A stretch of 64,000 nucleotides of DNA from Nocardia anaemiae NBRC 100462 (GCF_001612725.1 NZ_BDAZ01000012.1:124001-188000), one strand, 5' to 3'. Positions 33,619-43,040 are shown, counted from the first letter of the stretch. Translations and numbers: made by a program. Notes: generated by a model from the letters alone, not told the origin.

Positions 33619-35712
33619 ATGACGCGTGGTGTGTTCGGCGAGCTCGGCCTTGTTCGGAATATCGGGATTATGGCGCATATCGATGCGGGTAAAACGACAA
33701 CTACCGAACGGATTCTGTTCTATACCGGTGCCACCTACAAGATCGGTGAGGTACACGACGGGGGTGCGACCACCGATTGGATGCCGCAGGAGCGGGAGAA
33801 GGGCATTACGATCACCTCGGCCGCGGTCACGTGTTTCTGGGGCGGGCATCAGATCAATCTGATCGACACCCCGGGGCACGTGGATTTCACCGTCGAGGTG
33901 GAGCGTTCGCTTCGCGTGCTCGACGGTGCCGTCGCGGTATTCGATGCCAAGGAAGGTGTCGAGCCGCAATCCGAGCAGGTGTGGCGGCAGGCCGATCGAT
34001 ATGACGTGCCGCGGATCTGCTTCGTGAACAAGATGGACAAGCTCGGTGCGGATTTCGACTTCACCGTGCGGACCATCGAAGAGCGGCTCGGCGCACGGCC
34101 TTTGGTCATTCAGTTGCCGATCGGTGCGGAGGACGCCTTCGTTGGCGTCATCGATCTGGTCGAGATGAATGCCAAGATCTGGTCCGGTGCAACGGAACTC
34201 GGGGCTCGGTACGAGGTTGTCGAGATTCCGGCGGAGCTGCGTGAGCGGGCCGAGCGGTATCGCAATGAGCTGCTCGAGATCGTCGCAGAATCGGATGACG
34301 CGCTACTGGACAAGTTCCTCGATGGCGCGGCGCTTTCGGTGCCGGAGATCAAGGGTGCGATCCGAGCGCTGACGGTGAATTCCGTTGCGTACCCGGTGCT
34401 TTGCGGTTCAGCATTCAAGAACAAGGGCGTGCAGCCGATGCTCGACGCGGTGGTCGACTACCTGCCGTCACCGCTGGACACCAGTGCCGCGATCGGTCAC
34501 GCGCCGGGCAACGAGTCCGAGGTCATCCGACGCACCGCCGATGCCGACGAACCGTTCTCGGCGCTGGCGTTCAAGATTGCCGCCCACCCGTTCTTCGGCG
34601 AGCTCACCTACCTGCGGGTGTACTCGGGCCGCGTCGAAACGGGTGCGCTGGTCGTCAATCCACGTAAGGGACGAAAGGAGCGTTTGGGCAGGCTGTTCCA
34701 GATGCATTCGAATAAGGAGCATCCGGTCGGCGAGGCCAGGGCTGGGCACATCTACGCCGTGATCGGGCTAAAGGACACGACCACCGGTGACACCCTGTGC
34801 GATCCGGGGCACCAGATTGTGCTCGAGTCCATGACCTTCCCGGATTCGGTGATCCAGGTCTGCATCGAGCCGAAAACCAAGTCGGATCAGGAGAAACTGG
34901 GTATCGCGATCCAGCGGCTGGCCAGGGAGGATCCGACCTTCTCGGTGACGCTGGACAAGGAGACCGGCCAGACCGTTATCGGCGGTATGGGCGAGCTGCA
35001 CCTCGATATCCTTATCGATCGGATGCGCCGGGAGTTCAACGTCGAGGCGAATATCGGCAAGCCGCAGGTGGCCTATCGCGAGACGATCACCAAGGCGGTA
35101 TCCAGGCACGAGTACACCCTGCGCAAGCAGACCGGTGGCAACGGCCAGTACGCCAAGGTGATCATCGCTGTCGAACCGTTGGACGTTGCCGACGGCGCTG
35201 GCTACGAGTTCGAGAGCCGGGTGACCGGCGGCCGGGTGCCGAAGGAATTCATTCCATCGGTCGACGCCGGGGCCCAGGACGCCATCCAATCCGGTGTGCT
35301 CGCCGGGTATCCGGTGGTCGACGTGCGGGTGCTGCTGCTGGATGGCGCTGTGCACGAGAAGGATTCGTCCGATTTTGCGTTCCGCTCCGCCGCCGCCGAG
35401 GCGGTGCGGGAGGCGATCGAGCTGGCCGGTTCCGTGCTGCTCGAACCGGTTATGGCCGTCGAGGTCGTGACGCCGGAGGAGTACCTCGGTGAGGTCATCG
35501 GCGACCTGAATTCGCGTCGTGGTCAGATCCGGGCCATGGCGGAACGCGGCGGTGCCCGTGTCGTGGACGCGCTGGTTCCGCTGTCGGAGATGTTCGGTTA
35601 TATCGGTGATCTGCGGTCGAAGACCCAGGGGCGGGCGAACTACTCCATGGTGTTCGATTCGTACGCGGAGGTCCCGGCCGCCGTGTCGAAACAGATCATC
35701 GCGACCGCCTAG
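33619..35712 (+). CDS. fusA2: Second elongation factor G (fusA paralog)
   Basis: The 697-residue EF-G is co-linear with the str-operon EF-G from end to end and most residues are identical. GTPase motifs are all intact ([45 protein letters not shown]), as are domain IV and the C-terminus. Differences concentrate in surface segments and the switch I edge (AAVTCFW in place of AATTCFW). It is therefore not the distant EF-G2 (FusA2-like) family of mycobacteria but a recent duplicate. Codon use is less biased (many GGT/GGG/ATT) than in fusA, suggesting lower or conditional expression. It has its own terminator. A target-protecting role against EF-G inhibitors is possible but unproven. Confidence 0.93.
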   Translation: MTRGVFGELGLVRNIGIMAHIDAGKTTTTERILFYTGATYKIGEVHDGGATTDWMPQEREKGITITSAAVTCFWGGHQINLIDTPGHVDFTVEVERSLRVLDGAVAVFDAKEGVEPQSEQVWRQADRYDVPRICFVNKMDKLGADFDFTVRTIEERLGARPLVIQLPIGAEDAFVGVIDLVEMNAKIWSGATELGARYEVVEIPAELRERAERYRNELLEIVAESDDALLDKFLDGAALSVPEIKGAIRALTVNSVAYPVLCGSAFKNKGVQPMLDAVVDYLPSPLDTSAAIGHAPGNESEVIRRTADADEPFSALAFKIAAHPFFGELTYLRVYSGRVETGALVVNPRKGRKERLGRLFQMHSNKEHPVGEARAGHIYAVIGLKDTTTGDTLCDPGHQIVLESMTFPDSVIQVCIEPKTKSDQEKLGIAIQRLAREDPTFSVTLDKETGQTVIGGMGELHLDILIDRMRREFNVEANIGKPQVAYRETITKAVSRHEYTLRKQTGGNGQYAKVIIAVEPLDVADGAGYEFESRVTGGRVPKEFIPSVDAGAQDAIQSGVLAGYPVVDVRVLLLDGAVHEKDSSDFAFRSAAAEAVREAIELAGSVLLEPVMAVEVVTPEEYLGEVIGDLNSRRGQIRAMAERGGARVVDALVPLSEMFGYIGDLRSKTQGRANYSMVFDSYAEVPAAVSKQIIATA

Positions 35713-35719
35713 CAGAAGT

Positions 35720-35757
35720 GCGGCGCCGCATCGGAAGGTGCGGCGCCGCTCGGGTTT
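35720..35757 (+). terminator. Probable terminator after fusA2
   Basis: A 13-bp stem (35720-35732 with 35737-35749, one G-U pair) with GGAA loop lies 7 bp after the stop and is followed by a weak T run. Its GGCGCC-centred design resembles the tuf terminator. Confidence 0.7.
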
Positions 35758-35876
35758 GCGGGGTGCCTTGCCGGAAACGGTATTCCCGTCCATGACGTCT
35801 CTGGTCATCGCGCCCCAGCGCCGCTGTGGTTAACGTCGGGCAAAAGGGGGTAAAGACCGGATGATCGGAGGATGGT

Positions 35877-36686
35877 ATGAGGAGTTCGGCGCTGGCCACC
35901 GCGCTCGACGTCACCGAGGGGACGTTGACGCACGGTATGCCGTATCTCGCGCTCGGAGCCGGGCGGCCGCTGGTATTCCTGCGCTGGTTCACCCCGGATC
36001 ATGCCAATCCGACCGGGTGGATGCGGCAGTCCGAGATCAAGACGTTGGCACCGCTCGCGGCGCATTTCCGAGTGTATGCGGTGAACCGTGCGCCGGGTAT
36101 GGCCGAGGGGACGACGATGGCCGATATCGCCGCCGAGCACGCCGACGCATTGGGGGCCGAATTCGGTACGCCTGTCGATGTTCTCGGCGTCTCCTCGGGC
36201 GGATCGCTGGCGCTACAACTGGCGGCGGATCACCCTGCGGTGGTGCGCCGACTGATCATCGCCTCATCCGGCTACACCCTGGAAAACGCCACCCGCGCGG
36301 CGCAACTGGCCTATGGCGAGGCAGCCTATGCGGGTAGGCGCGCACTGCACCACATGGCCGCCGTCGGCTCCACATCGCCGATCGCGCAGCGCATCGCCGC
36401 CGCGGGTATGTGGTTGGCCGATCCCCTTGCGCGGCCGAAGAATCCGGCCGACACGCTGGCCTTCATCCGTGCCGAGGACGGCTTCGACCTGAACGGTCGG
36501 CTCGGCGATATCACCGCGCCGACCCTCGTGCTCGGCGGTGACCGCGACGGCGCCTACAGCACGCAGACCTTCCGTCGCACCGCCGATGGAATCCCGAACT
36601 CGCGCTTGATCATCTACCCGGAAACCACGCATATCGGGGTGGTGAAGCGGTTCGTCCCCGATGTCGTCGCGTTTCTCGCCGACTAG
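35877..36686 (+). CDS. Alpha/beta-fold hydrolase
   Basis: The 269-residue alpha/beta hydrolase has its nucleophile elbow in DVLGVSSGGSLALQLA (Ser), acid in LVLGGDRDGAY and the catalytic His in YPETTHIGVV. The oxyanion region near GAGRPLVFLRWFTPDH is unusual (RW instead of HG). GGAGG (35867-35871) precedes ATG 35877. It is followed by the convergent TetR gene. The substrate is unknown. Confidence 0.9.
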   Translation: MRSSALATALDVTEGTLTHGMPYLALGAGRPLVFLRWFTPDHANPTGWMRQSEIKTLAPLAAHFRVYAVNRAPGMAEGTTMADIAAEHADALGAEFGTPVDVLGVSSGGSLALQLAADHPAVVRRLIIASSGYTLENATRAAQLAYGEAAYAGRRALHHMAAVGSTSPIAQRIAAAGMWLADPLARPKNPADTLAFIRAEDGFDLNGRLGDITAPTLVLGGDRDGAYSTQTFRRTADGIPNSRLIIYPETTHIGVVKRFVPDVVAFLAD

Positions 36687-36778
36687 TAGTTGCTCGGCGC
36701 CGGATCGCCGCGCAAGCGTGCGGCGAGCCAGGACAGCACCAACGGAATGCCGAGGATGGCGGGAAAGCGGTCCGGTGC

Positions 36779-37408
36779 TCAGCCGAGCTGGGTCATGCCC
36801 GCCGCGACAACCTGGGCGACATTGCAGATTTCATCCGCGGTCGGCAGCGGCAGCCCGTCGAGCGCATGCAGTCGATCGGTGCTGGCAATGGCGAACATCG
36901 CCGAAACCCAGGCCGCGGCGCACGCGCGCAGCGTGCCGGGCTGCACCGGGACGGGCGCGCTGGCCTGCAGCACTCGGGCGGTGACGTCGAGCAATTGATC
37001 GCGCAGGCGGCGCAATTGGCGACGGACATCGGGATGGGTATCGGCCTCGCGCCACATGATCACGCGCAGCACCGACGAATGATGGTCGCGCAGATTGAGT
37101 GCGGCATCGAGATTGATCAGGCTGGCCGCCGGATCGCCCGGGGTGACCACGGTGCCGATATCGGCGATCGGCTGGGCGGGCATCCGCTCGGCCATCAGCG
37201 CGGACAGGATCGAATCCTTGGTGGGGAAGTAGTAGAAGACCAGCCCCTTGGGGACACCGGCGCCGTCGGCGATGGCCGCTGTCGCGGTAGCGTCGAATCC
37301 CTGTGCAGCGAAGAGGCGTTCCGCGGCATCGAGAATGAGCTGGCGGGCGTCGCCGTCGACTTTGGCGCTACGACGACGCCCGCCTCGCCGGGGCTTCGGC
37401 ATCTGCAT
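36779..37408 (-). CDS. TetR family transcriptional regulator
   Basis: The 209-residue regulator has an N-terminal basic arm (MPKPRRGGRRRSAK), TetR helix-turn-helix (AERLFAAQGFDATATAAIAD and GVPKGLVFYYFPTKDSILS) and an all-helical ligand domain. ATG 37408 overlaps the stop of the upstream SPW gene by one base (TGATG), so the two are co-translated. It probably controls its own operon and perhaps the convergent hydrolase. Confidence 0.9.
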   Translation of the reverse strand: MQMPKPRRGGRRRSAKVDGDARQLILDAAERLFAAQGFDATATAAIADGAGVPKGLVFYYFPTKDSILSALMAERMPAQPIADIGTVVTPGDPAASLINLDAALNLRDHHSSVLRVIMWREADTHPDVRRQLRRLRDQLLDVTARVLQASAPVPVQPGTLRACAAAWVSAMFAIASTDRLHALDGLPLPTADEICNVAQVVAAGMTQLG

Positions 37409-37764
37409 CAGTGATGCGGCGCCATGTCGTGCAACCGGTCCGACACCATCGGCAGCGCCGCCACCGCGACCACTACCGTCACCACGCCCACTACCCATGC
37501 GGTCCAGGATGCGCCGCGGTAGTCGGTGTAGTCCATCGCCCACGGGGAGATGAACAGTAACGCGCCGAACAGGCCCATCGCATAGTCGGCGGCCGCCAGG
37601 GTCGCCCGGTACATCTGTGCCAGGCCGGTGAGGGCGATGAGCACGCCAAGCACGATCAGCGTCCACATGGCGTTGTCATTGTGGGTCACCCACAGGGGTG
37701 ACAGCGCGGTGAAGACGCCCAGCACAACGGCCAGGAAGTCCTGCGCGCGACTTTCGGTGAACAT
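37408..37764 (-). CDS. SPW-repeat membrane protein
   Basis: The 118-residue membrane protein has four hydrophobic helices and two copies of the SPW pattern (FTALSPLWVTHND and LLFISPWAMDYTDY), matching the SPW repeat family of small membrane proteins of unknown function. It is the first gene of a two-gene operon with tetR. The 230-bp gap upstream is divergent from the ferredoxin reductase gene. Confidence 0.8.
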   Translation of the reverse strand: MFTESRAQDFLAVVLGVFTALSPLWVTHNDNAMWTLIVLGVLIALTGLAQMYRATLAAADYAMGLFGALLFISPWAMDYTDYRGASWTAWVVGVVTVVVAVAALPMVSDRLHDMAPHH

Positions 37765-37996
37765 GGTGTGCCTCCTCAGGCTCTGAATTGTTCTCCTGAC
37801 TCAGATCTAACTCTGATTGACCGCCCGATCAATATAGTTACGGATACGATTCCGCAGCGATCGGTCCGGTACGGCGGAGTGACGGCCATCACGGCGATTC
37901 GCGACCAAGCGAAGGTTAGGGTTGGCTGCGTCACCACCGGTGACGAATGCCAACTCGACCCGGCGCCTGCCAGGCACTATCGAAGGGAGGCCGTGC

Positions 37997-39229
37997 GTGA
38001 GTGAGCGCAGCGAGCGAACCATAGACACAGCCGGTGGCCCGGTCGTAATCATCGGAGCTGGTCTGGCCGGTCTGCGCACCGCGGAAGAATTGCGCAGGGC
38101 CGGGTATGAGGGTGAGTTGATCCTCGTCGGCGAGGAGTCGCGGCTGCCCTACGATCGCCCGCCGCTGTCCAAGCAATTCGTGCGCGGCGAAACCGATGAC
38201 ACCACCTTGCGTCCCGCCGAATTCTTCGAAGAGAAGCAGATCGACCTGCGGCTGAATACCGAGGCCGTCGGCGTCGACACCGGCGCGCGCCGGGTGCGCC
38301 TTGCCGACGGCGGCACGCTCGACTACGACCAGCTGATCATCGCGACGGGTCTGCGGCCGCGCCGCCTGCCCGGGCTGCCGGAGCTGCGGGGCGTGCACGT
38401 CCTGCGCGGCTATGCCGACGCCGCCGCGCTGCGCGACGAATTGTCCGGCGCGAGTACCGCCCTGGTGGTCGGGGCCGGATTCATCGGCTGTGAACTCGCG
38501 GCGAGCTTCCGTACTAGTGGTGTCGAGGTGGTACTCGTCGAACCGCAGCCGACGCCGCTGGCCTCGGTGCTCGGCACCGAGATCGGTGCGCTGGTCGCGC
38601 GCATGCATCGTGCCGAGGGTGTCGATCTGCGCTGCGAAACCGGTCTGGACACCTTCCTCTCCGTTGACGACCGAGTGCGCGGCGCCCGGCTCTCCGACGG
38701 CAGTGAGGTGGCCGCCGATCTGGTGGTCATCGGCGTCGGTTCCCGGCCGGTGACCGAATGGCTCACCGATTCCGGTATCGCGCTGGCCGAGCCGTCGGCC
38801 GGTGGCGGCGTACTCGCGGACGAGGTGGGGCGCACCTCGGTCGAGGGGGTGTGGGCGGTGGGCGATGTGTCGGCCTGGCTGCACGAGACCGGGCAGTGCA
38901 AGCGCGTCGAGCACTGGACCAATGCCGGTGAGCAGGCGCGGCTGCTGGCTTGTGCGATGCTCGGCGCGGAACCGCCGACCGCGGCGCGGGTGCCGTACTT
39001 CTGGAGCGACCAGTACGACGTGAAGATTCAGGCGCTCGGCACCCCGAGCGCCGACGACGAAATCCACATCGTCTCCGATGACGGCCGCAAATTCCTCGCC
39101 TACTACTCGCAGAACGGCCATCTGACCGGCGTGGTCGGCGCCGGAAAGACCGCTCAGGTAATGAAGGCCCGCGCCAAGATCGCCGCGGGCGCGCCGATCG
39201 CGGACCTGCTCGAGGCCGCCCAGCCGTAG
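37997..39229 (+). CDS. NAD(P)/FAD-dependent ferredoxin reductase (Rv0688-like)
   Basis: The 410-residue class I pyridine nucleotide-disulfide type reductase has an FAD-binding motif (PVVIIGAGLAGLRTAEEL), NADH-binding motif (ALVVGAGFIGCELAASF) and the second FAD motif VWAVGDVSAW, with a reductase C-terminal domain (FWSDQYDVKIQALG). These enzymes feed electrons from NADH to ferredoxin or rubredoxin for oxygenases. GTG 37997 is preceded by AAGGGAGG. The N-terminus MSERSERT is encoded by a widely seen actinobacterial GAGCGCAGCGAGCGA repeat. M. tuberculosis has a comparable reductase between tuf and the mft genes. Confidence 0.92.
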   Translation: MSERSERTIDTAGGPVVIIGAGLAGLRTAEELRRAGYEGELILVGEESRLPYDRPPLSKQFVRGETDDTTLRPAEFFEEKQIDLRLNTEAVGVDTGARRVRLADGGTLDYDQLIIATGLRPRRLPGLPELRGVHVLRGYADAAALRDELSGASTALVVGAGFIGCELAASFRTSGVEVVLVEPQPTPLASVLGTEIGALVARMHRAEGVDLRCETGLDTFLSVDDRVRGARLSDGSEVAADLVVIGVGSRPVTEWLTDSGIALAEPSAGGGVLADEVGRTSVEGVWAVGDVSAWLHETGQCKRVEHWTNAGEQARLLACAMLGAEPPTAARVPYFWSDQYDVKIQALGTPSADDEIHIVSDDGRKFLAYYSQNGHLTGVVGAGKTAQVMKARAKIAAGAPIADLLEAAQP

Positions 39230-39258
39230 CGATTATTCCGTTGTAATACGGTGGTCGG

Positions 39259-40020
39259 GTGATCGTCGCGCTCATCGATTCCGGGCTGGGGTTGCTGCCC
39301 ACGGCCGCCTGGCTGCGCAAGCTGCGGCCCGATGTCGACCTGCTACTCCAGTTGGACCCGGATGGCGCGCCGTGGGGTCCCAAGCCGGAACAGTGGGTGA
39401 CCGACCGGGTGGTCGACGCCGCGCGCAGCTCGGTTCGGCTCGGCGCGGAAGTGCTCGTGCTGCCGTGCAATACGGCCAGCGTCACCGCCTTGGACGAGGT
39501 GCGCGCCGAGGTCGGATCGGGCATTCCGGTAATCGGCACGGTCCCCGCGATCAAACCCGCCGCGGCGGTGTGCAAATCCGTCGCGGTGTGGGCCACCGCG
39601 GCGACCACGGCCAGCCGATATCAGGCCGATCTGATCGCCCGCTTCGGCGGCGATGCGAAGGTTGTCGGCATCGCCTGCCATGGTCTGGCGGATTCGATCG
39701 ATCGTGGTGATCTGGTCGCGGCCCGTGATTCGATCGCGCGCGCGGCCGAGCAGACGCCCGACGATGTGGAGGGTGTTGTGCTCGGCTGTACGCACTATCC
39801 GCTGGTCATCGATGCCATCGTGGCCGCTCTGCCGGACGGCGTGCGACTGTTCGACAGCGCGCAAGCCGTTGCGGCGCAGACGATTCGGCGCATGGACGCG
39901 CTGGGCAGACCGACCACCGGCAATGGTGAGGTGTGGGTGTTCAACAGTGCGCGTCCGGGTGAATTGCCTACCAGCGCGGCGGCTTTCGAGTCGGGGCGGA
40001 TTCTGGGAGCTCAGGGGTAG
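39259..40020 (+). CDS. Aspartate/glutamate racemase family protein (MurI-like)
   Basis: The 253-residue protein has the glutamate racemase hallmarks: DSGLGLLPTAAWLRK at the N-terminus, catalytic Cys in LVLPCNTASVTALDEV and second Cys in VLGCTHYPLVID. The classical MurI loop (DTARFPYG) is replaced by LDPDGAPWGPK, and the canonical DSGvGGL has Leu for the second Gly. It is therefore probably a paralog rather than the housekeeping MurI. It follows the ferredoxin reductase by 29 bp on the same strand. The amino acid substrate is not known. Confidence 0.82.
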   Translation: MIVALIDSGLGLLPTAAWLRKLRPDVDLLLQLDPDGAPWGPKPEQWVTDRVVDAARSSVRLGAEVLVLPCNTASVTALDEVRAEVGSGIPVIGTVPAIKPAAAVCKSVAVWATAATTASRYQADLIARFGGDAKVVGIACHGLADSIDRGDLVAARDSIARAAEQTPDDVEGVVLGCTHYPLVIDAIVAALPDGVRLFDSAQAVAAQTIRRMDALGRPTTGNGEVWVFNSARPGELPTSAAAFESGRILGAQG

Positions 40021-40099
40021 CACCGGGGATTCGCGCGGGTGGCCCCGCTGCTCGACTGTATGAATGACCTTGGTCTGCTGGACGATCGGAGGTTCACTG

Positions 40100-40840
40100 A
40101 TGCCTGCAGCCCCACCGACGGCCGCCGATGTGCATGCGGCCCTGGTCGAGGTCGCCGATCCGGCCGACGCCATCCATCTGCAGCGGTTCTTCAAGACCGG
40201 GCGCGGTGAGTACGGCGAGGGCGATGTCTTCCTCGGAGTGCGGGTGCCCGTGACCCGATCGATCGCGAAACGCTTTGCCGCGCTGCCGCTCCACGAGATC
40301 GACACACTATTGAACAGTCCCGTGCACGAGGACCGGCTGGCCGCATTGATCATCCTGAATGCCAGATTCGACAAGGCGACCAAACCGCGCACGCTCGATA
40401 TCGATGCGCAGGCGGCGATGGTCGAGCTCTACCTGGCCGCGGTGCGCCGGGGCCGGGTGAACAACTGGGATCTGGTCGACGTATCCGCCGAAAACATCAT
40501 CGGCCCTTGGCTACTCGACCGACCCCGCGACCTGGTCTTCGAACTGGCCGGTGCGGACTCGCTCTGGGAGCGCCGGGTGGCATTGCTGACGACCTTCGCG
40601 TTCATCAAGGCGGGTGATGCCTGCACCACCTTCGAAGTCTGCGAACGACTCCTCGACGACCGCCGCGATCTGATCCAGAAGGCGCTCGGCTGGATGCTGC
40701 GCGAGGTCGGCAAGCGCATCGACGAGCAGCTGCTCACCGGCTTCCTCGACCAGCACGCGGCGCACATGGGCCGCACCGCACTGAGTTACGCGACCGAACG
40801 CCTCGATCCCGCCTTACGCGTGCACTATCGCGCTCTGTAA
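40100..40840 (+). CDS. DNA alkylation repair enzyme (AlkD-like)
   Basis: The 246-residue all-helical HEAT-repeat protein begins DVHAALVEVADPADAIHLQR and carries FKTGRGEYGEGDVFLGVRVP and NNWDLVDVSAENIIGPWLL, patterns of AlkC/AlkD DNA glycosylases. These remove 3-methyl or 7-methyl purines without base flipping. ATG 40100 is preceded by GGAGG at 7-nt spacing. It stands 80 bp after the racemase and is convergent with kshB. Confidence 0.85.
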   Translation: MPAAPPTAADVHAALVEVADPADAIHLQRFFKTGRGEYGEGDVFLGVRVPVTRSIAKRFAALPLHEIDTLLNSPVHEDRLAALIILNARFDKATKPRTLDIDAQAAMVELYLAAVRRGRVNNWDLVDVSAENIIGPWLLDRPRDLVFELAGADSLWERRVALLTTFAFIKAGDACTTFEVCERLLDDRRDLIQKALGWMLREVGKRIDEQLLTGFLDQHAAHMGRTALSYATERLDPALRVHYRAL

Positions 40841-40853
40841 GGGCTGTGCCCGA

Positions 40854-41909
40854 TCAGAATTGGATGCGCAGATGATCGGTGACCGGATGCGCCTGGCAGC
40901 CGAGAATGTAGCCGTTCTCGATGTCCTCGGGATCGAGGATTTCGGCATTGTCCATTTCGACCTTGCCCTCGAGCACTGTGCACGCGCAGGAACCGCATTC
41001 GCCCTCCTGGCAGGAATACGGCACATCGAGACCCTTCGACAGCATGATGTCGACCAGTGTCTGCTTGCGCGGCCACTTCAGCTCGTGCACCTCACCGTCG
41101 AGTTCGACCTCGACGGTGGCCGCATCGGCCGCCTCCTCGTCGGTGACCTCGATCGGCGTCTGATCCGCGAATGGATCTCCGGCAAGGGAATTGAACACTT
41201 CGGCGTGGGTGCGCGAGCGCGGCACCTCGAGCCGGGCGAGTGCGTCGTGCACCCGGTCCATGAACGGCTTGGGTCCGCACATGAAGGCGTGGTAGCTCGT
41301 GTACGGCGCGACCAGGGCGGCCAACCCGTCGGCGGTCGGCAGTCCCTGCAGGTGCTCGAGCCAGTGGATCACGGTGAGCCGCTGGGGATGCTTCTCGGCC
41401 AATTCGCGCAGCTCGCCCGCGAAGATCACCGAGTCGTGATCGCGATTGGCGTAGATCAATACGATCCGCCCGCCGCCGCGTGCCAGCGCCGATTTCAGGA
41501 TGGACATCACCGGCGTGATGCCGCTGCCCGCGCCGAACAGCAGCAGATCGTCATCGAGATCCTTCGGCGTGAAAACGCCAGAGGGCGGCAGGACTTCGAT
41601 TGCGTCGCCCGCTTTGACGTTGTCGCAGACCCAGTTCGACCCGTAGCCGCCGATGGTGCGCTTGATGGTCACCTTCGGCTTGTCATCGGTGTACGGCGAG
41701 CTGGCCAGCGAATAGCACCGGGCCACCGAACCGGTCAGATCGCTCGGGATGCGCAGGGTGAGGAACTGGCCCGGCTGATAGCTGAAACGCTCGCGCAGCT
41801 CGTCGGGGACGTCGAAGACCAGCGAACAGGTGTCCGGCGTCTCGGCGATCACCGCGGCGACCCGCAGCACGACCGAACGCGAACCGTGTGGAACCTCGAC
41901 GGTGGTCAT
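40854..41909 (-). CDS. kshB: 3-ketosteroid 9-alpha-monooxygenase reductase subunit
   Basis: The 351-residue iron-sulfur flavoprotein has an FAD domain (RIPSDLTGSVARCYSLASSP), an NAD domain (LLLFGAGSGITPVMSILKSA; GYGSNWVCDNV) and a C-terminal plant-type 2Fe-2S domain with Cys in CQEGECGSCACTV and LGCQAHP. The whole sequence runs parallel to mycobacterial KshB, which passes electrons from NADH to KshA for ring opening of steroids. No kshA is near. A related phenylacetate or hydroxylase reductase cannot be excluded. It is 43 bp downstream of a TetR gene on the same strand. Confidence 0.85.
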   Translation of the reverse strand: MTTVEVPHGSRSVVLRVAAVIAETPDTCSLVFDVPDELRERFSYQPGQFLTLRIPSDLTGSVARCYSLASSPYTDDKPKVTIKRTIGGYGSNWVCDNVKAGDAIEVLPPSGVFTPKDLDDDLLLFGAGSGITPVMSILKSALARGGGRIVLIYANRDHDSVIFAGELRELAEKHPQRLTVIHWLEHLQGLPTADGLAALVAPYTSYHAFMCGPKPFMDRVHDALARLEVPRSRTHAEVFNSLAGDPFADQTPIEVTDEEAADAATVEVELDGEVHELKWPRKQTLVDIMLSKGLDVPYSCQEGECGSCACTVLEGKVEMDNAEILDPEDIENGYILGCQAHPVTDHLRIQF

Positions 41910-41952
41910 GGTGTCCTCTCGAACCGAACCAAAACTAGAACGTGTTTCAGTT

Positions 41953-42591
41953 TCATCGTACGTCGGGATCGGGCTGACGGACAAGCTGAGCTTCCAGACC
42001 CGCGATCAGCACCTCCATGCCGAAGTCGTAGGCATACTTTCCGCGCAGGTCGGGCATGTACTCGGTGGCCCGCGCCACCGACTCGGGCAGTGCGACATCC
42101 GCCAGCGGCTGCGGCTCCCTCGGGTTCACCCGGCGGCGGCCGAACAGGTAGGTGTGGATGGTCGCGTACCCGGCGAGCACATTGCGATCGCTGAAACCGG
42201 CCTCGAACAGGATCTCCATGATCGCGGCGATCAGGTCGAGCTGTTTCCCCAGCATCTGCTCGATCAGCACATCACCGAGTCCGGGATGCTTGCGCAGCTT
42301 CTCATCGATCTGATCGATCAGATCGCGCAGCCGCTGCTGCCACGGTCCGGAATCGGCCGGTGGTTTGCGAACTCCGGTCAGCGCCGCCTTGGCGACGAGA
42401 TCGAGCAGCTCGCGTTTATCCGCGACGTAGTAGTACGGCGCCATCGGGGAAACGCCGAGCTCACGGGAGAGCCGTCGCATCGACAGCTTCTCCACGCCGT
42501 CCTCACGTACTACCCGCAACGCGGCCTCGACGATCTCGGACTCCGACAGTGTCCTACTTGCGGTGCTCCCAGGCCCTACGTGGTTACGCAA
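41953..42591 (-). CDS. TetR family regulator divergent from mftA
   Basis: The 212-residue TetR-type protein has a helix-turn-helix (LSESEIVEAALRVVREDG and MRRLSRELGVSPMAPYYYVA) and a C-terminal tetracycline-repressor-like ligand domain. TTG 42591 is preceded by GGAGG 7 nt away, so I prefer it over a GTG at 42681. In M. tuberculosis a TetR protein (MftR) is divergent from mftA, but its recognition-helix segment (RRTFFRYY type) differs from the PYYYVADKREL here. This is therefore probably a non-orthologous regulator, perhaps of kshB, mft or both. Confidence 0.85.
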   Translation of the reverse strand: MRNHVGPGSTASRTLSESEIVEAALRVVREDGVEKLSMRRLSRELGVSPMAPYYYVADKRELLDLVAKAALTGVRKPPADSGPWQQRLRDLIDQIDEKLRKHPGLGDVLIEQMLGKQLDLIAAIMEILFEAGFSDRNVLAGYATIHTYLFGRRRVNPREPQPLADVALPESVARATEYMPDLRGKYAYDFGMEVLIAGLEAQLVRQPDPDVR

Positions 42592-42876
42592 GCTTCCGCC
42601 TCCGGGCCGTGAGCTCGCACCGCGGGGTATTGCCGCCCCCGCTCGTCTGCATTCGTCCGACTCCCATGCCACCTCTACCACTGCGGGTCGAATCGCCCGT
42701 CACGTCCTGTTCAGCTGCTTGCCATCCGCAGTCTAGAGCGCGCGGCCGCGACTCGGTCGGGGTGCGTCCGCGCGAGACCTGTGGTTCCCCTGTTCCATTT
42801 TGTCAGCTTGTGACGTTATTGTGTGATGACGGCTACACCAGTGGCCGCGGAACCCGGTCACATCTCGGAGGTAGGC
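42592..42876. promoter_or_regulatory. Divergent promoter region between tetR and mftA
   Basis: This 285-bp gap separates the divergent TetR and mftA starts. The right half is less GC-rich around 42795-42830 (ccattttgtcagcttgtgac region), where the mft promoter is expected. No clear -35/-10 pair or TetR palindrome could be fixed by eye. Confidence 0.35.
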
Positions 42877-43026
42877 ATGCCGGAGTACGGATCCATCGGA
42901 CACACCGATACCGACAACACCGGACGGATCGGGGCGGCCGAGTCCCGTTCGGTCGAGGAAGCGCCGCTGGTCGAGGAGACCCTCATCGAAGAGGTCTCCA
43001 TCGACGGTATGTGCGGCGTCTACTGA
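42877..43026 (+). CDS. mftA: Mycofactocin precursor peptide MftA
   Basis: The 49-residue ribosomal precursor has an acidic leader (ETLIEEVS) and the invariant C-terminal core IDGMCGVY, whose last Val-Tyr are modified by MftC to form the mycofactocin core. ATG 42877 is chosen because GGAGGT (42868-42873) is well placed; an ATG at 42823 in frame lacks such a site. It is the first gene of the mft operon, followed by the fused mftB-mftC. Confidence 0.95.
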   Translation: MPEYGSIGHTDTDNTGRIGAAESRSVEEAPLVEETLIEEVSIDGMCGVY

Positions 43027-43040
43027 CGGGCGCGGCGACC

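Noticed and set aside
42360..43040. The mftBC frame could be extended upstream to 42360
   Set aside because: The extension runs through the divergent TetR gene and over mftA, has arginine-rich low-information sequence, and no ribosome-binding site. The conserved MftB start is at 43041.
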